DNA of 64,000 nt. Origin: Pseudomonas argentinensis. GTDB taxonomy: Bacteria > Pseudomonadota > Gammaproteobacteria > Pseudomonadales > Pseudomonadaceae. The translations under genes were made by a program, and so were the position numbers. The stretch spans positions 2,976,001 to 3,040,000 of the forward strand of contig NZ_CP056087.1 in assembly GCF_001839655.2 (NCBI RefSeq), read 5' to 3'. Shown here piece by piece: positions 49,141 to 59,103 of this stretch (positions are counted from its first letter, which is position 1; the number at the start of each line of letters is the position of its first letter). The notes beneath the pieces were generated by a model. It had not been told where the DNA came from. It did not search any database and saw only the letters and a program-made list of their open reading frames with translations.

Positions 49141-50310
49141 ATGGTCACCACCGTCATCCTCGGCATGCTCTGCGTGTACCTGCTGTGTTTTTGCGTGATG
49201 TTCATGCTGATCAGCACGCGGCTCGCCGACAGGAAAATGGGCATGGAGGTCTTCGCGCTCGGCAATCTGCTGCTCGGCCTTGCCTATATCCTCCAACTGT
49301 TCGGCGGCGCGCCTGGCTGGAGCATGTTGAGCGTAATCAATCACAGCCTGACGCTCTGCGCGCCTGTCGCCTACCTGCTTGGTGCCCTGCGGTTCTTCGA
49401 ACGACCCACAGCGGTGGTGCGCCCATTGCTTGCCCTGGCGGTTACCTACACGGTCGCCCAGGCGCTGGTGCAGCTGTGGCTCGGCGACGAGGCGCGTCAT
49501 GCCTTGCTGGCCGGCACCTGTGCGCTGCTCTTTCTGCTCATGATGCTGGCGGCGCTGCACGGCAGCCGAACCTTCGCCAAGGATCTGCGAGTCGAGATGC
49601 TGGTGATGGCGGCGCTGATCGGCGGCATCTGCGCACTGAACGCCGCCAAGCTGGCGATGATCGTCAGCGGTGGCATGGCCGCGCTGGATATGAACGGCGG
49701 CTTTCAGAAGGTCTTCTACCTGTACATGTCGTTCCTGGCGACCGTACTGCCGCCCTGTGCGGTATGGCTGGTGCTGCGTCGCCTGACCGATGAACTGCGC
49801 AGCCTGGCGGCCCATGATCCGCTGACGCGCCTGCTCAACCGGCGCGGGCTGATGGACGCTCTGGAGGTACATTTTCGCTCACGTACTGCGCAGCCAGCCT
49901 TTCTGTTGATCGTCGACATCGACCACTTCAAGCGCATCAACGACACCCATGGCCACCAGGCCGGTGATCTGGTGCTGTGCCAGGTTGCCGACGTCATCAA
50001 GGCCAGCGCTCGCCAGGGCGATCTGATCTGCCGCCTGGGCGGGGAGGAGTTCGTGGTGGTCGCCCTTGGCTCGGACAGCACGGGTGTATTGCAACTGGCG
50101 CAGCGCATGCGCGCGGCAATCGACAACCATGAGGTATCTGATTCGAGCCGAGGCCAGGCCATTCGCTGCACGGCGACCATTGGTGTTTCAGGCCCGTTCA
50201 ACGGCGTGCAGGTGTTCGATGAGTTTCTGCTGCAGGCGGATTCGGCGTTGTATCAGGGGAAAGCGGCGGGGCGTAATCGGGTTGAGTGGTCTTCTGTGCA
50301 TCAGGTTTAG
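49141..50310 (+). CDS. Membrane-bound diguanylate cyclase
   Basis: A 389-residue protein with about six or seven N-terminal transmembrane segments (to about residue 210) and a C-terminal GGDEF domain. The active-site motif is GGEEF (300-304), and an inhibitory I-site RQGD lies at 291-294, exactly five residues before it. It should make cyclic di-GMP from two GTP with product inhibition. The membrane part resembles 7TM sensory modules, ligand unknown. ATG 49141 starts the first membrane helix; the frame extends upstream without membrane features. No good Shine-Dalgarno is seen. Confidence 0.9.
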   Translation: MVTTVILGMLCVYLLCFCVMFMLISTRLADRKMGMEVFALGNLLLGLAYILQLFGGAPGWSMLSVINHSLTLCAPVAYLLGALRFFERPTAVVRPLLALAVTYTVAQALVQLWLGDEARHALLAGTCALLFLLMMLAALHGSRTFAKDLRVEMLVMAALIGGICALNAAKLAMIVSGGMAALDMNGGFQKVFYLYMSFLATVLPPCAVWLVLRRLTDELRSLAAHDPLTRLLNRRGLMDALEVHFRSRTAQPAFLLIVDIDHFKRINDTHGHQAGDLVLCQVADVIKASARQGDLICRLGGEEFVVVALGSDSTGVLQLAQRMRAAIDNHEVSDSSRGQAIRCTATIGVSGPFNGVQVFDEFLLQADSALYQGKAAGRNRVEWSSVHQV

Positions 50311-50531
50311 TCCAGTGCCATCCAGGTCTCAAATGGATATCGCGTCTGGCGCTGTCTCGTCATTCGACTTCTTGCCTTTGCAGCGCAGCTGACGAGTTGG
50401 TATGGCGGCGGCTGCGGCGAACCTGCCAGGCTTTCAAAGCCTCTGACACTGACACCTTCTCCTGCGGTGCGCTGTGTTACTTGCATGCGAACTACCGGCA
50501 CCGCGTGCTCAGGTGTTTTGAACAGACAAAA

Positions 50532-50566
50532 GCAGGCCGGTACTCGCGTACCGGCTTGTTTGATCT
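50532..50566. terminator. Hairpin terminator after the alpha/beta hydrolase gene
   Basis: GCCGGTAC, loop TCGC, GTACCGGC (50536-50555). On the minus strand it is followed by CTGCTTTTGT, ending the hydrolase transcript; on the plus strand TTGTTTGATCTTTT follows, so it may work both ways. Confidence 0.7.
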
Positions 50567-50574
50567 TTTACTTT

Positions 50575-51507
50575 TTACTTATCGCGCAGGAAGTTCAGCA
50601 GGTCCTGGTTCAACTGGTCCTTGTTGGTATCCGCCAGGCCGTGGGGCGCGTCTTTGTAGACGATCAGCTTGGCACCTTTGATCAGCGCCGCCGAGGCTTT
50701 GCCCGAGGTTTCGATGGGGACAATCTGGTCGTCGTCGCCATGGATGACCAGGGTTGGCACGTCGAACTTGGCCAGATCCTGACGGAAGTCGGTTGCGGAA
50801 AAAGCGGCGATCGAGTCGTAGGTGTTTTTCGCACCGGCGCTCATGCCCTGTCTCCAGAAGGACTGGATCCGGCCCTGCGACGGTTTGGCACCGGGCCGGT
50901 TGTAACCGAAGAACGGACCGGAGGCGATATCCAGATACAGCTGCGAGCGGTCTTCTTTCGAGGCCTGGCGCAGGCCGTCGAATACCGAGAGTGGCAAGCC
51001 ATTCGGGTTGCTGGCGGATTTCAGCATGATCGGTGGCACCGCGCTGATCAGGGCGGCCTTTTTCACCAGACCGGTTCCATGCCTGCCGATATAACGCGCC
51101 ACTTCGCCGCCTCCGGTCGAAAAGCCGACCAGGGTCACCTCCTTGACCCGAAGCGCGGCAATCACGGCGGCCAGGTCGTCGGCGTAGTGGTCCATGTCGT
51201 TACCGTCCCAGGGCTGGCTGGAGCGACCGTGCCCGCGTCGGTCATGGGCGATCACCCGGTAGCCTTTCTCGGCGAGAAACTCCATTTGCGATTCCCAACT
51301 GTCGGAGTTCAGCGGCCAGCCGTGGCTGAACATGACGACCTGGCCATTTTTCGGACCCCAGTCCTTGTAATACAGTTCGACGCCGTCCTGGGTGGTGATG
51401 GTGCTGGCGGAGTGCGGAATCTCGGTCAGGGAATCGGCCGCCATGGCGATGACCGGCAAGGCGGCAGTGGCGAAGGCTGCCAGGGTATTACGAATGGATT
51501 TGTTCAT
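50575..51507 (-). CDS. Secreted alpha/beta hydrolase, non-haem chloroperoxidase/arylesterase type
   Basis: A 310-residue protein with a Sec signal peptide (cleavage after AMA, about residue 23) and an alpha/beta-hydrolase fold close to cofactor-free haloperoxidases and arylesterases. Nucleophile Ser130 is in GFSTGGGE, the oxyanion-hole stretch is FSHGWP (60-65), acid Asp260 is in HGDDDQIVP and His289 in APHGL. Family members hydrolyse esters and show perhydrolase activity; the physiological substrate is unknown. It is divergent from an AraC-family regulator that probably controls it. Confidence 0.88.
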   Translation of the reverse strand: MNKSIRNTLAAFATAALPVIAMAADSLTEIPHSASTITTQDGVELYYKDWGPKNGQVVMFSHGWPLNSDSWESQMEFLAEKGYRVIAHDRRGHGRSSQPWDGNDMDHYADDLAAVIAALRVKEVTLVGFSTGGGEVARYIGRHGTGLVKKAALISAVPPIMLKSASNPNGLPLSVFDGLRQASKEDRSQLYLDIASGPFFGYNRPGAKPSQGRIQSFWRQGMSAGAKNTYDSIAAFSATDFRQDLAKFDVPTLVIHGDDDQIVPIETSGKASAALIKGAKLIVYKDAPHGLADTNKDQLNQDLLNFLRDK

Positions 51508-51627
51508 GACCTGTACCTCTATCGTCTCGGAAAGGGATGGTTTGCTGTGTTGACGAGGGACAGTATCTAGGGTCTGATGATACGAAATATCACTAATCGT
51601 CCATTATTTTTAACGGATCGTATTTTT

Positions 51628-52476
51628 ATGGTTGATCGTCTCGAGGGCTTGCTGGGACATTTCTCGGTCAGCGCGCGCACGTTCCAGGCAGGCCCGTTAT
51701 GTGGCATCAACACCTTGGATGGCAGCCTGCCCTACGGCCAGCTGCACCTGTTGCGTCATGGCAAGGCCGAAGTCTGGCATGGCGCGACACGCGCGCACCG
51801 CCTCGACGGACCGACACTGCTGTTCTACCCCCGCCCCCTTGCGCACCGATTCGTGACCGATCAGGAGCAGGGGGCCGAGTTCGTCTGCGCGCACATTGCC
51901 TTCGAAGGGCACGCCGCGAACCCGCTTGGCAATGCGCTGCCCGGCTGCGTGTGCCTGCCGCTTGCCTCCTTGCCTGACTGCGTGCCGGTACTGACGCTGC
52001 TGTTCGCGGAAGCGCAGGCAAGCAATTGCGGGCGTCAAGCGATGCTGGACCGTCTGTTCGAGGTGATACTCATCCAGTTGCTGCGGCATTTGATGGAGCA
52101 TGGCAGCACCCAGGCAGGGTTGCTGACTGGCCTCGCTCATCCCCAGCTGCGCCACGCGCTCGCGGCGATGCACCAGGCTCCCGCCAAGGCCTGGTCTGTC
52201 GAGTCCCTGGCCAGCGTGGCGGGCATGTCGCGCAGCGTCTTTGCCAACCAGTTTCGCGATGTGGTCGGTGAAACGCCGGCCGGTTATCTGCAGCGTTGGC
52301 GCATCGGGCTGGTGCAGAAATGGCTGAAGAATGGCCAGCCGCTCAGGCTGATTGCCGAGGAGGCCGGTTACAGCAGCGAGCCTGCCCTGTCGCGGGCGTT
52401 CAAATCCCAATGTGGCTTGTCGCCGAAGGCCTGGCTCGCTCAGGAACAGCAGCGTTCGCTTGAAGCGCGGCTGTAA
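51628..52476 (+). CDS. AraC-family transcriptional regulator
   Basis: A 282-residue regulator. The N-terminal half is a cupin-like ligand domain of the AraC-binding cupin type (GINTLDGSLPYGQLHLLRHG); the C-terminal 100 residues form the two helix-turn-helix DNA-binding domain (VESLASVAGMSRSVFANQF and IAEEAGYSSEPALSRAFK). It lies 120 bases from, and divergent to, the secreted hydrolase gene, so it is probably its activator. ATG 51628 gives the family-like start; an in-frame ATG at 51577 lies in the promoter region. Confidence 0.9.
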   Translation: MVDRLEGLLGHFSVSARTFQAGPLCGINTLDGSLPYGQLHLLRHGKAEVWHGATRAHRLDGPTLLFYPRPLAHRFVTDQEQGAEFVCAHIAFEGHAANPLGNALPGCVCLPLASLPDCVPVLTLLFAEAQASNCGRQAMLDRLFEVILIQLLRHLMEHGSTQAGLLTGLAHPQLRHALAAMHQAPAKAWSVESLASVAGMSRSVFANQFRDVVGETPAGYLQRWRIGLVQKWLKNGQPLRLIAEEAGYSSEPALSRAFKSQCGLSPKAWLAQEQQRSLEARL

Positions 52477-52520
52477 TTGCGCCCCCTCGTTCAGCCGCGC
52501 TGTGGCGCTATTGGCCTGGA

Positions 52521-52545
52521 AGAAGCCCGCAAATCCGGGCTTTCA
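52521..52545. terminator. Weak bidirectional hairpin between araC-type gene and metI-type gene
   Basis: AAGCCCG, loop CAAATC, CGGGCTT with short T-runs on either side, in the 87-base gap between convergent genes. Confidence 0.5.
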
Positions 52546-52563
52546 CGGGGGCAGGCAAGCGCT

Positions 52564-53214
52564 TTACCGCTTGTTCAAGCGCTGCGCCAACCGATCCCCG
52601 CCAAACTGGATAAGGCTGACCATCACCACCAGCACGACGATCACCGTCAGCATCACCTGGGTGTCGAAGCGCTGGTAGCCGTAGCGGTAGGCCAGATCGC
52701 CGAGGCCGCCTGCGCCGATGGCGCCGGCCATGGCGGAGGAGTTGATCATGGTGACCAGGGTGATGGTGAAGCCGCCAACGATGCCGGGCAGGGCTTCGGG
52801 GAGCAGTACGTGCCAGACGATATGCCGGCGGCGGCAGCCCATGGCCTGGGCGGCTTCGATCAGCCCGTGGTCGACTTCGCGCAGGCTGACTTCGGCGATG
52901 CGCGCGAAGAACGGCGTGGCGGCGATGGTCAGGGGCACCACGGCGGCCCAGACGCCGTAGGTGGTGCCGACCACCAGGCGGGTGAAGGGAATCAGCGCGA
53001 CCATCAGGATCAGAAAGGGGATGGAGCGGAACAGGTTGACGATGGCGCCCAGCACCCGGTTAAGCCGTGGTGCCTGGAAGATGCCGCCCTTGCTGCTGGT
53101 GACCAGAAACACCGCCAGCGGAATGCCGGCCAGCAGGGCGAGCAGGGACGACACGCCGACCATCAGCAGGGTGTCGAGCAGGCCTTGCCACAGGCGTTCA
53201 AACAGCAGAGACAT
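52564..53214 (-). CDS. metI: MetI-type ABC transporter permease
   Basis: A 216-residue inner-membrane permease of the MetI family with five or six spans and the ATPase-contact [25 protein letters not shown] split around residues 120-145. With MetN and a MetQ-type binding protein it imports methionine or related sulfur compounds. ATG 53214 lies within the end of metN (17-base overlap). Last gene of the minus-strand sulfur run. Confidence 0.9.
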   Translation of the reverse strand: MSLLFERLWQGLLDTLLMVGVSSLLALLAGIPLAVFLVTSSKGGIFQAPRLNRVLGAIVNLFRSIPFLILMVALIPFTRLVVGTTYGVWAAVVPLTIAATPFFARIAEVSLREVDHGLIEAAQAMGCRRRHIVWHVLLPEALPGIVGGFTITLVTMINSSAMAGAIGAGGLGDLAYRYGYQRFDTQVMLTVIVVLVVMVSLIQFGGDRLAQRLNKR

Positions 53215-54295
53215 AACCCAGTACCTCCATATGGTCGGCCAGCGCGCGGGCGTTTTCGATGAGTGCGTCATGACCGAGGGCGCACGGGCCGACGGCCAGT
53301 ATCAGGTGGCCCACGGCGTGGCCCTGGATCTGTTCCAGGCTGGCGTCGAGCAGCGTGGCGCGGCCGCCCAGGGCGGCGCCGATTGCTGGCAGGTCCGGTT
53401 CCAGACCCGTGCCGGCGAAGTGCAGGCGCAGCACCAGATCATCCGAGCTGCTGCCGCATTCTATTTGCAGGCGCTGTTGCAGACTTGCCGGCAGGGCGTG
53501 TTGCAGCGGCGCGAGCAGGGTGCGGGTGACCTCGTGGCGCGGCGCGCCGAATACCTGCCAGACCGGCCCTTGCTCGACCACCTCGCCACGCTCCAACACC
53601 ACCACGCGGTCGCAGATCTCGCGGATCACCGCCATCTCGTGGGTGATCAGCACCACGGTCAGGCCCAGGCGCTGGTTGATCTCGCGCAGCAGGCCGAGAA
53701 TGGCGTGGGTGGTTTCCGGGTCGAGGGCGCTGGTGGCTTCGTCGCAGAGCAGAATCTGCGGGTCGTGCACCAGGGCGCGGGCGATGCCCACGCGCTGTTT
53801 CTGGCCGCCGGAGAGCTGCGCCGGGTAGGCGCTGTGCTTGTCCTGCAGACCGACCAGTTCGAGCAGCTCGCGCACCTTGCGCTGGCGGGTTTCGCGCGGC
53901 ACGCCGGCGACCTTGAGGGGCAGCTCGACGTTCTGCCACACGGTCTTGGCGGACATCAGGTTGAAGTGCTGGAAGATCATGCCGATGCGCCGGCGCAGGG
54001 CTACCAGGGCGTCATCGTCATAGCCGGCGATGTCGCTGCCGTCGATCAGCACGCGGCCACTGCTGGGCCGCTCCAGGCGATTGATGGTGCGCAGCAGCGA
54101 GGATTTGCCGGCGCCGCTGCGGCCGATGATGCCGAACACTTCGCAGCGGCTGATCGACAGGTCGATATCGACCAGCGCCTGTACCGGGCCCTCGGCGCCC
54201 TCATAGGCTTTGCCGAGCTTGTCGAAGTGCAGGTGAACGCTGGCCGCCAGGCTGGCCTGGGCCGCTTGCTGCAAGTGGGGATCGAAGCCGCTCAT
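53198..54295 (-). CDS. metN: MetN-type ABC transporter ATPase
   Basis: A 365-residue ATPase with Walker [10 protein letters not shown] (58-66), Q-loop Gln108, signature LSGGQKQR (160-167) and Walker [12 protein letters not shown] (181-191). A C-terminal NIL domain (about 285-365), the regulatory methionine-binding domain of MetN, is present. It has about 20 extra N-terminal residues before the ABC core. ATG 54295 starts two bases after the metQ-type stop. The sulfur-gene context suggests it may import an organosulfur compound other than methionine. Confidence 0.92.
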   Translation of the reverse strand: MSGFDPHLQQAAQASLAASVHLHFDKLGKAYEGAEGPVQALVDIDLSISRCEVFGIIGRSGAGKSSLLRTINRLERPSSGRVLIDGSDIAGYDDDALVALRRRIGMIFQHFNLMSAKTVWQNVELPLKVAGVPRETRQRKVRELLELVGLQDKHSAYPAQLSGGQKQRVGIARALVHDPQILLCDEATSALDPETTHAILGLLREINQRLGLTVVLITHEMAVIREICDRVVVLERGEVVEQGPVWQVFGAPRHEVTRTLLAPLQHALPASLQQRLQIECGSSSDDLVLRLHFAGTGLEPDLPAIGAALGGRATLLDASLEQIQGHAVGHLILAVGPCALGHDALIENARALADHMEVLGYVSAV

Positions 54296-54296
54296 G

Positions 54297-55091
54297 TCAG
54301 ATCTCCCAGCCGGCCTGGTAGAGGTTGCCGTGGGCCTTGTCGAGGGCGGCGCGCACGGCCGGCGAGTGCTGGTAGATGTCGATGAACTTGAGCAGGCGCG
54401 GGTCCTGCGCCTTCGCCGGCTGGGCCACGAAGTGGATGATGTACTCGGGATGGTCGACGCCGTCGAACAGCAGGGCCGAGGCCGGATCGAAGGTCTTGGC
54501 GAGGCGGATGTAGGCCGGGTAGCCCTGCACCAGGTCGACCTCGTCATAGGCGCGTACCAGCTGCACGGCTTCCAGCTCGATGACGCGGATGTTCTTCGGG
54601 TTGGCGGTGATGTCCTGCTGGGTCGCCTTGTAGCCGACGCCCGGCTTGAGCTCGATCAGCCCGGCCTTTTGCAGCAGCTGCAGGCCGCGCCCGCCGTTGA
54701 CCGGGTCGTTGGCGATGGCCACCTTGGCGCCGTCCGGCAGGCTGGCGAAATCCTTGTGCTGCCTGGAGTAGAGGCCGACGTTGTTGACCACCCCGCGTGC
54801 CACGGGCACCAGGTCGTAGCCGCCCTCGGCCTTGGCGTTCTCCAGGAAGGGGATGTGCTGGAAATAGTTCACGTCGATGTCGCCATTGGCCAGGCTGACG
54901 TTGGGGGCGATCCAGTCGGTGAACTCGATCAGCTGCACGTCCAGGCCTTGCTTTTTGGCTTCGGCCACGGCCACTTCCAGCGGCGGGGCGAAGGCAGCGG
55001 TGGTGCCGAGCTTGAGGGCGGGCTCGGCCTGGGCCAGGGTGCTGGCGGCGAACAGCGCAGCGAAGGTCAGGGTTTTCAGCGATTTGAGCAT
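54297..55091 (-). CDS. metQ: MetQ/NlpA-family periplasmic binding protein without a lipobox
   Basis: A 264-residue NlpA-family substrate-binding protein. The signal peptide ends AQA-EP (cleavage after residue 22) with no Cys, and the whole protein contains no Cys, so it is a soluble periplasmic protein rather than the usual MetQ lipoprotein. It feeds MetN-MetI. Conserved features include [23 protein letters not shown]. It is 18 bases downstream of the FMN monooxygenase gene in a continuous minus-strand run. Confidence 0.9.
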   Translation of the reverse strand: MLKSLKTLTFAALFAASTLAQAEPALKLGTTAAFAPPLEVAVAEAKKQGLDVQLIEFTDWIAPNVSLANGDIDVNYFQHIPFLENAKAEGGYDLVPVARGVVNNVGLYSRQHKDFASLPDGAKVAIANDPVNGGRGLQLLQKAGLIELKPGVGYKATQQDITANPKNIRVIELEAVQLVRAYDEVDLVQGYPAYIRLAKTFDPASALLFDGVDHPEYIIHFVAQPAKAQDPRLLKFIDIYQHSPAVRAALDKAHGNLYQAGWEI

Positions 55092-55109
55092 GGTGGCGTC
55101 CTTGTTGAG

Positions 55110-56528
55110 TCAGAGCAGGTTCAGCGCGTTGGCGCTGAGGCTTCGCAGTTCGTGGGGGATGGCGTTGGCCTGTTGCAGGCGGGCAGGGTCGCGCCAGGTG
55201 GCGGCCGGGTGATCCGCCGGCAGCCGGGGGCCGTTACCAAACAGCTTGTGGCGCAGGGCACCGCCTGCGTAGGCGGTCTTGTAGCGGCCGCGCTGTTGCA
55301 GCTCGGGGATCACCAGGTCGATGAAGTCGGCGTAACTTTGCGGGGTGACGATGCGCGTAAGGTTGAAACCGTCCAGGCCGGTGGCGTCGATCCACTCGAT
55401 CAGCTGTTCGGCCACCTGGCCGGACGAGCCGATCAATACCGGGTAGCGGCCGCCCAGGGCGTGCTGTTCCAGCAGCCGGCGCTTGGTCCAGCCGGTGAAG
55501 GTTTTCACCACCGATTCGATGGCGTTGGTCTTGCGCGCCGGAAGCGGCTCGTCGAGGCCGAAGGCGGCCAGGTCTATCCCGGTGGAGCTGGAAAAGTGCG
55601 CGATGCCGGCTTCCGGGCTGGCGTAGCGCAGGTACTCGGCGTGCTTGTCACGGGCATCGGCCTCGGTGGGCGCGACGATCACGGCGATACCCATGAATAC
55701 CTTGATCGCATCGCCCTTGCGCCCAGCCGCCACGGCGCTGGCGCGCACCTGCTCGACCTGGGCGCGTACCGCCTCGATGCCATTGCCGCCGATAAACACG
55801 CACTCGGCGTGCTGCCCGGCAAAGCGTGAACCGCGCGCCGACGAGCCGGCCTGGAAGAGCAGCGGGGTGCGCTGTGGCGAGGGCTGGCTGAGGTGGTAAC
55901 CCTCGACCTGATAGAACTCGCCGTGGTGGCGCACCTTGTGCACCTTGCCGGGCTGGGCGTAGACGCGCCGTTCGCGGTCGGCGAGTACGGCATCGTCCTG
56001 CCAGCTGCCTTCGAGCAGCTTGTAGAGCACTTCCAGGTATTCGTCGGCCTGGTCGTAACGGCGGTCGTGCTCGACCTGCTGGCTCAGGCCCATGGCCTTG
56101 GCGGCGCTTTCCAGGTAACCGGTGACGATATTCCAGCCGATGCGGCCACCAGTCAGGTGATCGAGGGTGGAGAGCCTGCGGGCGAAGGTGTAGGGCGCCT
56201 CGTAGCTGAGATTGGCGGTGACCCCGAAACCCAGGTGACGGGTGACGCTGGCCATGGCCGACACCAGCAGCAGCGGGTCGTTAACCGGCAACTGGATGGC
56301 TTCCAGCAGGGGCAGGTCGATGCCGCTGCCGTACACGTCATAAACGCCGAGGATGTCGGCGATGAACAGCCCGTCGAACAGCCCACGCTCCAGTAGCTGG
56401 GCCAGGTCGGTCCAGTAGCTCAGCCCGTTGAAGTTCACCGACTGATCATGGGGGTGCGTCCACAGGCCATGGTGAATATGCCCAACGCAGTTCATGTTGA
56501 AGGCGTTGAGGAGGATCTGTTTGCTCAT
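55110..56528 (-). CDS. FMN-dependent monooxygenase, NtaA/SnaA/DszA (LLM) family
   Basis: A 472-residue luciferase-like monooxygenase of the NtaA/SnaA/DszA/SoxA group (typical length 440-480), with the family start QILLNAFNMNCVGH and the flavin-site stretch GRIGWNIVTGYLESAAKAMG. These enzymes use FMNH2 from a separate reductase and oxygen to cleave nitrilotriacetate, sulfones or similar compounds. Its place among SfnB-like genes and sulfur transporters points to an organosulfur substrate. The start is coupled to the upstream sfnB by ATGA. No flavin reductase gene is visible. Confidence 0.9.
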   Translation of the reverse strand: MSKQILLNAFNMNCVGHIHHGLWTHPHDQSVNFNGLSYWTDLAQLLERGLFDGLFIADILGVYDVYGSGIDLPLLEAIQLPVNDPLLLVSAMASVTRHLGFGVTANLSYEAPYTFARRLSTLDHLTGGRIGWNIVTGYLESAAKAMGLSQQVEHDRRYDQADEYLEVLYKLLEGSWQDDAVLADRERRVYAQPGKVHKVRHHGEFYQVEGYHLSQPSPQRTPLLFQAGSSARGSRFAGQHAECVFIGGNGIEAVRAQVEQVRASAVAAGRKGDAIKVFMGIAVIVAPTEADARDKHAEYLRYASPEAGIAHFSSSTGIDLAAFGLDEPLPARKTNAIESVVKTFTGWTKRRLLEQHALGGRYPVLIGSSGQVAEQLIEWIDATGLDGFNLTRIVTPQSYADFIDLVIPELQQRGRYKTAYAGGALRHKLFGNGPRLPADHPAATWRDPARLQQANAIPHELRSLSANALNLL

Positions 56529-57727
56529 CAGATCGTCCCCCGGCGCGGTGGCAGGCGGTCGTTGAGGTAGAAGTCGCCAATGGCGTGGTACTTCCAGCGC
56601 ACCGGGTCGTGCAGGGTGTGGGTGCGGGCGTTGCGCCAGTGACGGTCGAGGCCGTGTTCGGCCAGGGTGGCGCGGCTGCCGGCCAGCTCCAGCAGCTTGC
56701 TGCCCAGCAGCAGCGAGGTTTCCGTGCTGATCGCCCGGGCTTCGGCGACCGCAATCGAGGCTGCCGCCATGCTGTCGGCATCCGGGGCGGACTGGGCGCG
56801 GTCGACGAATTCGCCGGCGCGCTCCAGCAGCGCCTCGCTGGCCGCCAGGCGCACGCGCAGCTTGCCGATTTCCTGCTGGGTCAGCGGATCATCACTGGCC
56901 TTGTCGACGCCGGCGTCGATCCATGGGCGCGACTTGTGCCGCACGAAATGCAGCAGGTCTTCATAAGCGCCACGGGCGATGCCGGTGTCGATGGCCGCGT
57001 GCAGCAGTTGGGCGAACGGGCCGACCGTGGTCGGGCGCTCGAAGGCGCTCTGGAACGGCACCACGTCATCGGCCGCCACCGCCACGCCTTCGAACACCAC
57101 GCTGCCACTGCCGGTGGTGCGCTGGCCAAAGCCGCTCCAGTCGTCGATCACCTGCACGCCGCTGGCCTGGCGCGGCACGAAGGCGAGGAAGCCGACGCCG
57201 TCTTCATCGATCGCCAGGGTGGGGATGCGCTGGGCGAAGAGGGCGCCGGTGCAGTAGAACTTGCGCCCGTCGATGCGGTAGCCGTCGGCGCTGCGGGTCA
57301 GCCGCGTGTTACGATCCAGCGCGGTCCTGGTGCCCAGTTCGGCCAGGGCATTGCCAAAGCGCTGGCCGGCCAGCACCTCGGCATACAAACGGCGTTGTTG
57401 TGCCTCGTTGCCGTTCACCCGCAGCACTTCCAGAGCGTAGAAATGGTTCTGGGGGATTTGCCCCAGCGAGCCGTCGGCCTGGGCGATGCGGGCGATGACG
57501 TTGGCCAGGGTGACGGCGGAAACCCCTACGCCGCCAAAAGCCTTGGGCACGCTGATACCGCCGAGGCCGGACTGGCTGAACTGCTCCAGCTCGCCATAGG
57601 GCAACTGGCGATTGGCATCGCGTTCGGCTGCACCGGTTGCGAAGTGCTCTGCCAGGCGCGCGGCAGTAGCCAGCGCCTCGGCGTCGTCGCGGATGGTTAC
57701 CGCTGCGGTTTTGAGAAGTGCGTTCAT
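56528..57727 (-). CDS. sfnB: SfnB-type sulfur-acquisition flavoprotein, copy 1
   Basis: A 399-residue acyl-CoA dehydrogenase-fold protein of the SfnB family (sulfur-acquisition oxidoreductases, related to DszC and to FMNH2-dependent monooxygenases). Landmarks are QIPQNHFYALEVL, YRIDGRKFYCTGALFAQ, DDWSGFGQRTTGSGSVVF and the C-terminal RATLAEHGLDRHWRNARTHT. The last 120 bases of the gene match copy 2 almost base for base. Its ATG follows copy 2 by three bases and its stop overlaps the LLM start. The substrate is unknown. Confidence 0.9.
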   Translation of the reverse strand: MNALLKTAAVTIRDDAEALATAARLAEHFATGAAERDANRQLPYGELEQFSQSGLGGISVPKAFGGVGVSAVTLANVIARIAQADGSLGQIPQNHFYALEVLRVNGNEAQQRRLYAEVLAGQRFGNALAELGTRTALDRNTRLTRSADGYRIDGRKFYCTGALFAQRIPTLAIDEDGVGFLAFVPRQASGVQVIDDWSGFGQRTTGSGSVVFEGVAVAADDVVPFQSAFERPTTVGPFAQLLHAAIDTGIARGAYEDLLHFVRHKSRPWIDAGVDKASDDPLTQQEIGKLRVRLAASEALLERAGEFVDRAQSAPDADSMAAASIAVAEARAISTETSLLLGSKLLELAGSRATLAEHGLDRHWRNARTHTLHDPVRWKYHAIGDFYLNDRLPPRRGTI

Positions 57728-57730
57728 GGG

Positions 57731-58975
57731 TCAGATCCAGGAATGGCGGTTGGGGCGAGTGCCGTTGAGGTGCCAGGCGCCGATGGCGTGATACTTCCAA
57801 CGCACCGGGTCGTGCAGGGTGTGGGTGCGGGCGTTGCGCCAATGGCGGTCGAGGCCGAACTCGGCCAGGGTGGCGCGGCTGCCGGCCAGCTCCAGCAGCT
57901 TTTCGCTGGCCTGCAGGCTGATTTCGGTGGTGAGCGCCTTGGCTTCGGCCACGGCGATCGAGGCCCGCGCGGCGCCGTCCGCATCGATGGGGGCAGCGGC
58001 CACGTCGTCGAGCACGCGGGCGGCCCCATGCAACAGTGCCTCGGCGGCGTGCAGCTCGATCTGCAGGCGGCCGATATCGGCGATCACGTAAGGGTCATCA
58101 CCGGCGCGCTCGACCTTGGCGTCGATCCATGGCCGGGATTTCTCACGCACGAAGGCGATGGCGTCACGCACCGCGCCGTCGGCGATGCCCAGGTCGATGG
58201 CCGCCTGGATCAATTGGGAAAACGCGCCCTGGATGCTTGGCTTGCCGGCCAATGGCCACAGCGGCACGAGGTTGTTCTCATCGACCTCCACCTCATTGAG
58301 CAGCACGGTGCCGCTGGCGGTGGTGCGCTGGCCGAAGCCGGACCAGTCATTGACGATGCGCAATCCGGCGCGGCCGCGCTGGATAAAGGCCAGCCACGGG
58401 CGGCCCTGGTCGTCCAGCGCCTTGGCGGTCACCCAGTGGGCGAACAGGGCGCCGGTGGAGTAGAACTTCTCGCCACTGAGCAGCCAGCGGCCGTCGCGCT
58501 GGGTCAGGCGTGCACGCAGCTCCAGGGTGTGCTTGCTGCCGCGCTCGGGGCCGCCGTTGCCGATGCGCCAGCCGGCGAGCACGCTGGCGAACAGGCGCTG
58601 CTGTTGCTCCGGGCTGGCGGCGGCGTGCAGCAGGCCGATCAGGCCGAAGTGGTTTTGCGGAATCTGCCCCAGCGCCGGGTCGACGGCGCTGATGATGCGA
58701 AACACTTCGGCGATGGTCGGGTACGACAGCTGCTGGCCGCCAAAGGCGCGCGGCACGGCGATACTGCCCAGGCCGCTGGCGGTGAAACGCTCCACCAGCT
58801 CCCAAGGCAGGCGCCGTTCGCGGTCGCGCTGGATGACATCGGCCTGGGCGGCCTGGGCCAGGGCACGGGCGGCCTCCAGTGCGTCGGCATCGCTGGTCAG
58901 AATGGCAGCGGGGTGTAGGGGCGGTGCGACGTCCTGGTCGGAGACGCTGTCCTCAAGGGTAATCGGACGGGTCAT
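57731..58975 (-). CDS. sfnB: SfnB-type sulfur-acquisition flavoprotein, copy 2
   Basis: A 414-residue paralogue of the gene just downstream. Shared landmarks are QIPQNHFGLIGLL, LSGEKFYSTGALFAHW, NDWSGFGQRTTASGTVL and the C-terminal RATLAEFGLDRHWRNARTHT. Central regions differ much more than the C-terminus. ATG 58975 has GAGG upstream; the open frame continues 12 codons further without support. It heads the sfnB-sfnB-LLM-metQNI run, with a 128-base gap to the DszC-like gene upstream. Confidence 0.9.
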   Translation of the reverse strand: MTRPITLEDSVSDQDVAPPLHPAAILTSDADALEAARALAQAAQADVIQRDRERRLPWELVERFTASGLGSIAVPRAFGGQQLSYPTIAEVFRIISAVDPALGQIPQNHFGLIGLLHAAASPEQQQRLFASVLAGWRIGNGGPERGSKHTLELRARLTQRDGRWLLSGEKFYSTGALFAHWVTAKALDDQGRPWLAFIQRGRAGLRIVNDWSGFGQRTTASGTVLLNEVEVDENNLVPLWPLAGKPSIQGAFSQLIQAAIDLGIADGAVRDAIAFVREKSRPWIDAKVERAGDDPYVIADIGRLQIELHAAEALLHGAARVLDDVAAAPIDADGAARASIAVAEAKALTTEISLQASEKLLELAGSRATLAEFGLDRHWRNARTHTLHDPVRWKYHAIGAWHLNGTRPNRHSWI

Positions 58976-59103
58976 GTGAACCTCATCGTGTGGCTGATTG
59001 CGCAGCGGCACCGGTAAGGCGCGCGCAGCGGCGGGAATCGAGGCGCCGGTGGTCCGGTGGCGGGGATTGATTCGGTGATTGGTGGGCTGCTGCCGCTATC
59101 GGC

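Noticed and set aside
49014..49793. A 259-codon plus-strand frame overlapping the diguanylate cyclase
   Set aside because: Out-of-frame shadow rich in Arg/Ala/Gly; the true frame encodes membrane helices and GGEEF.
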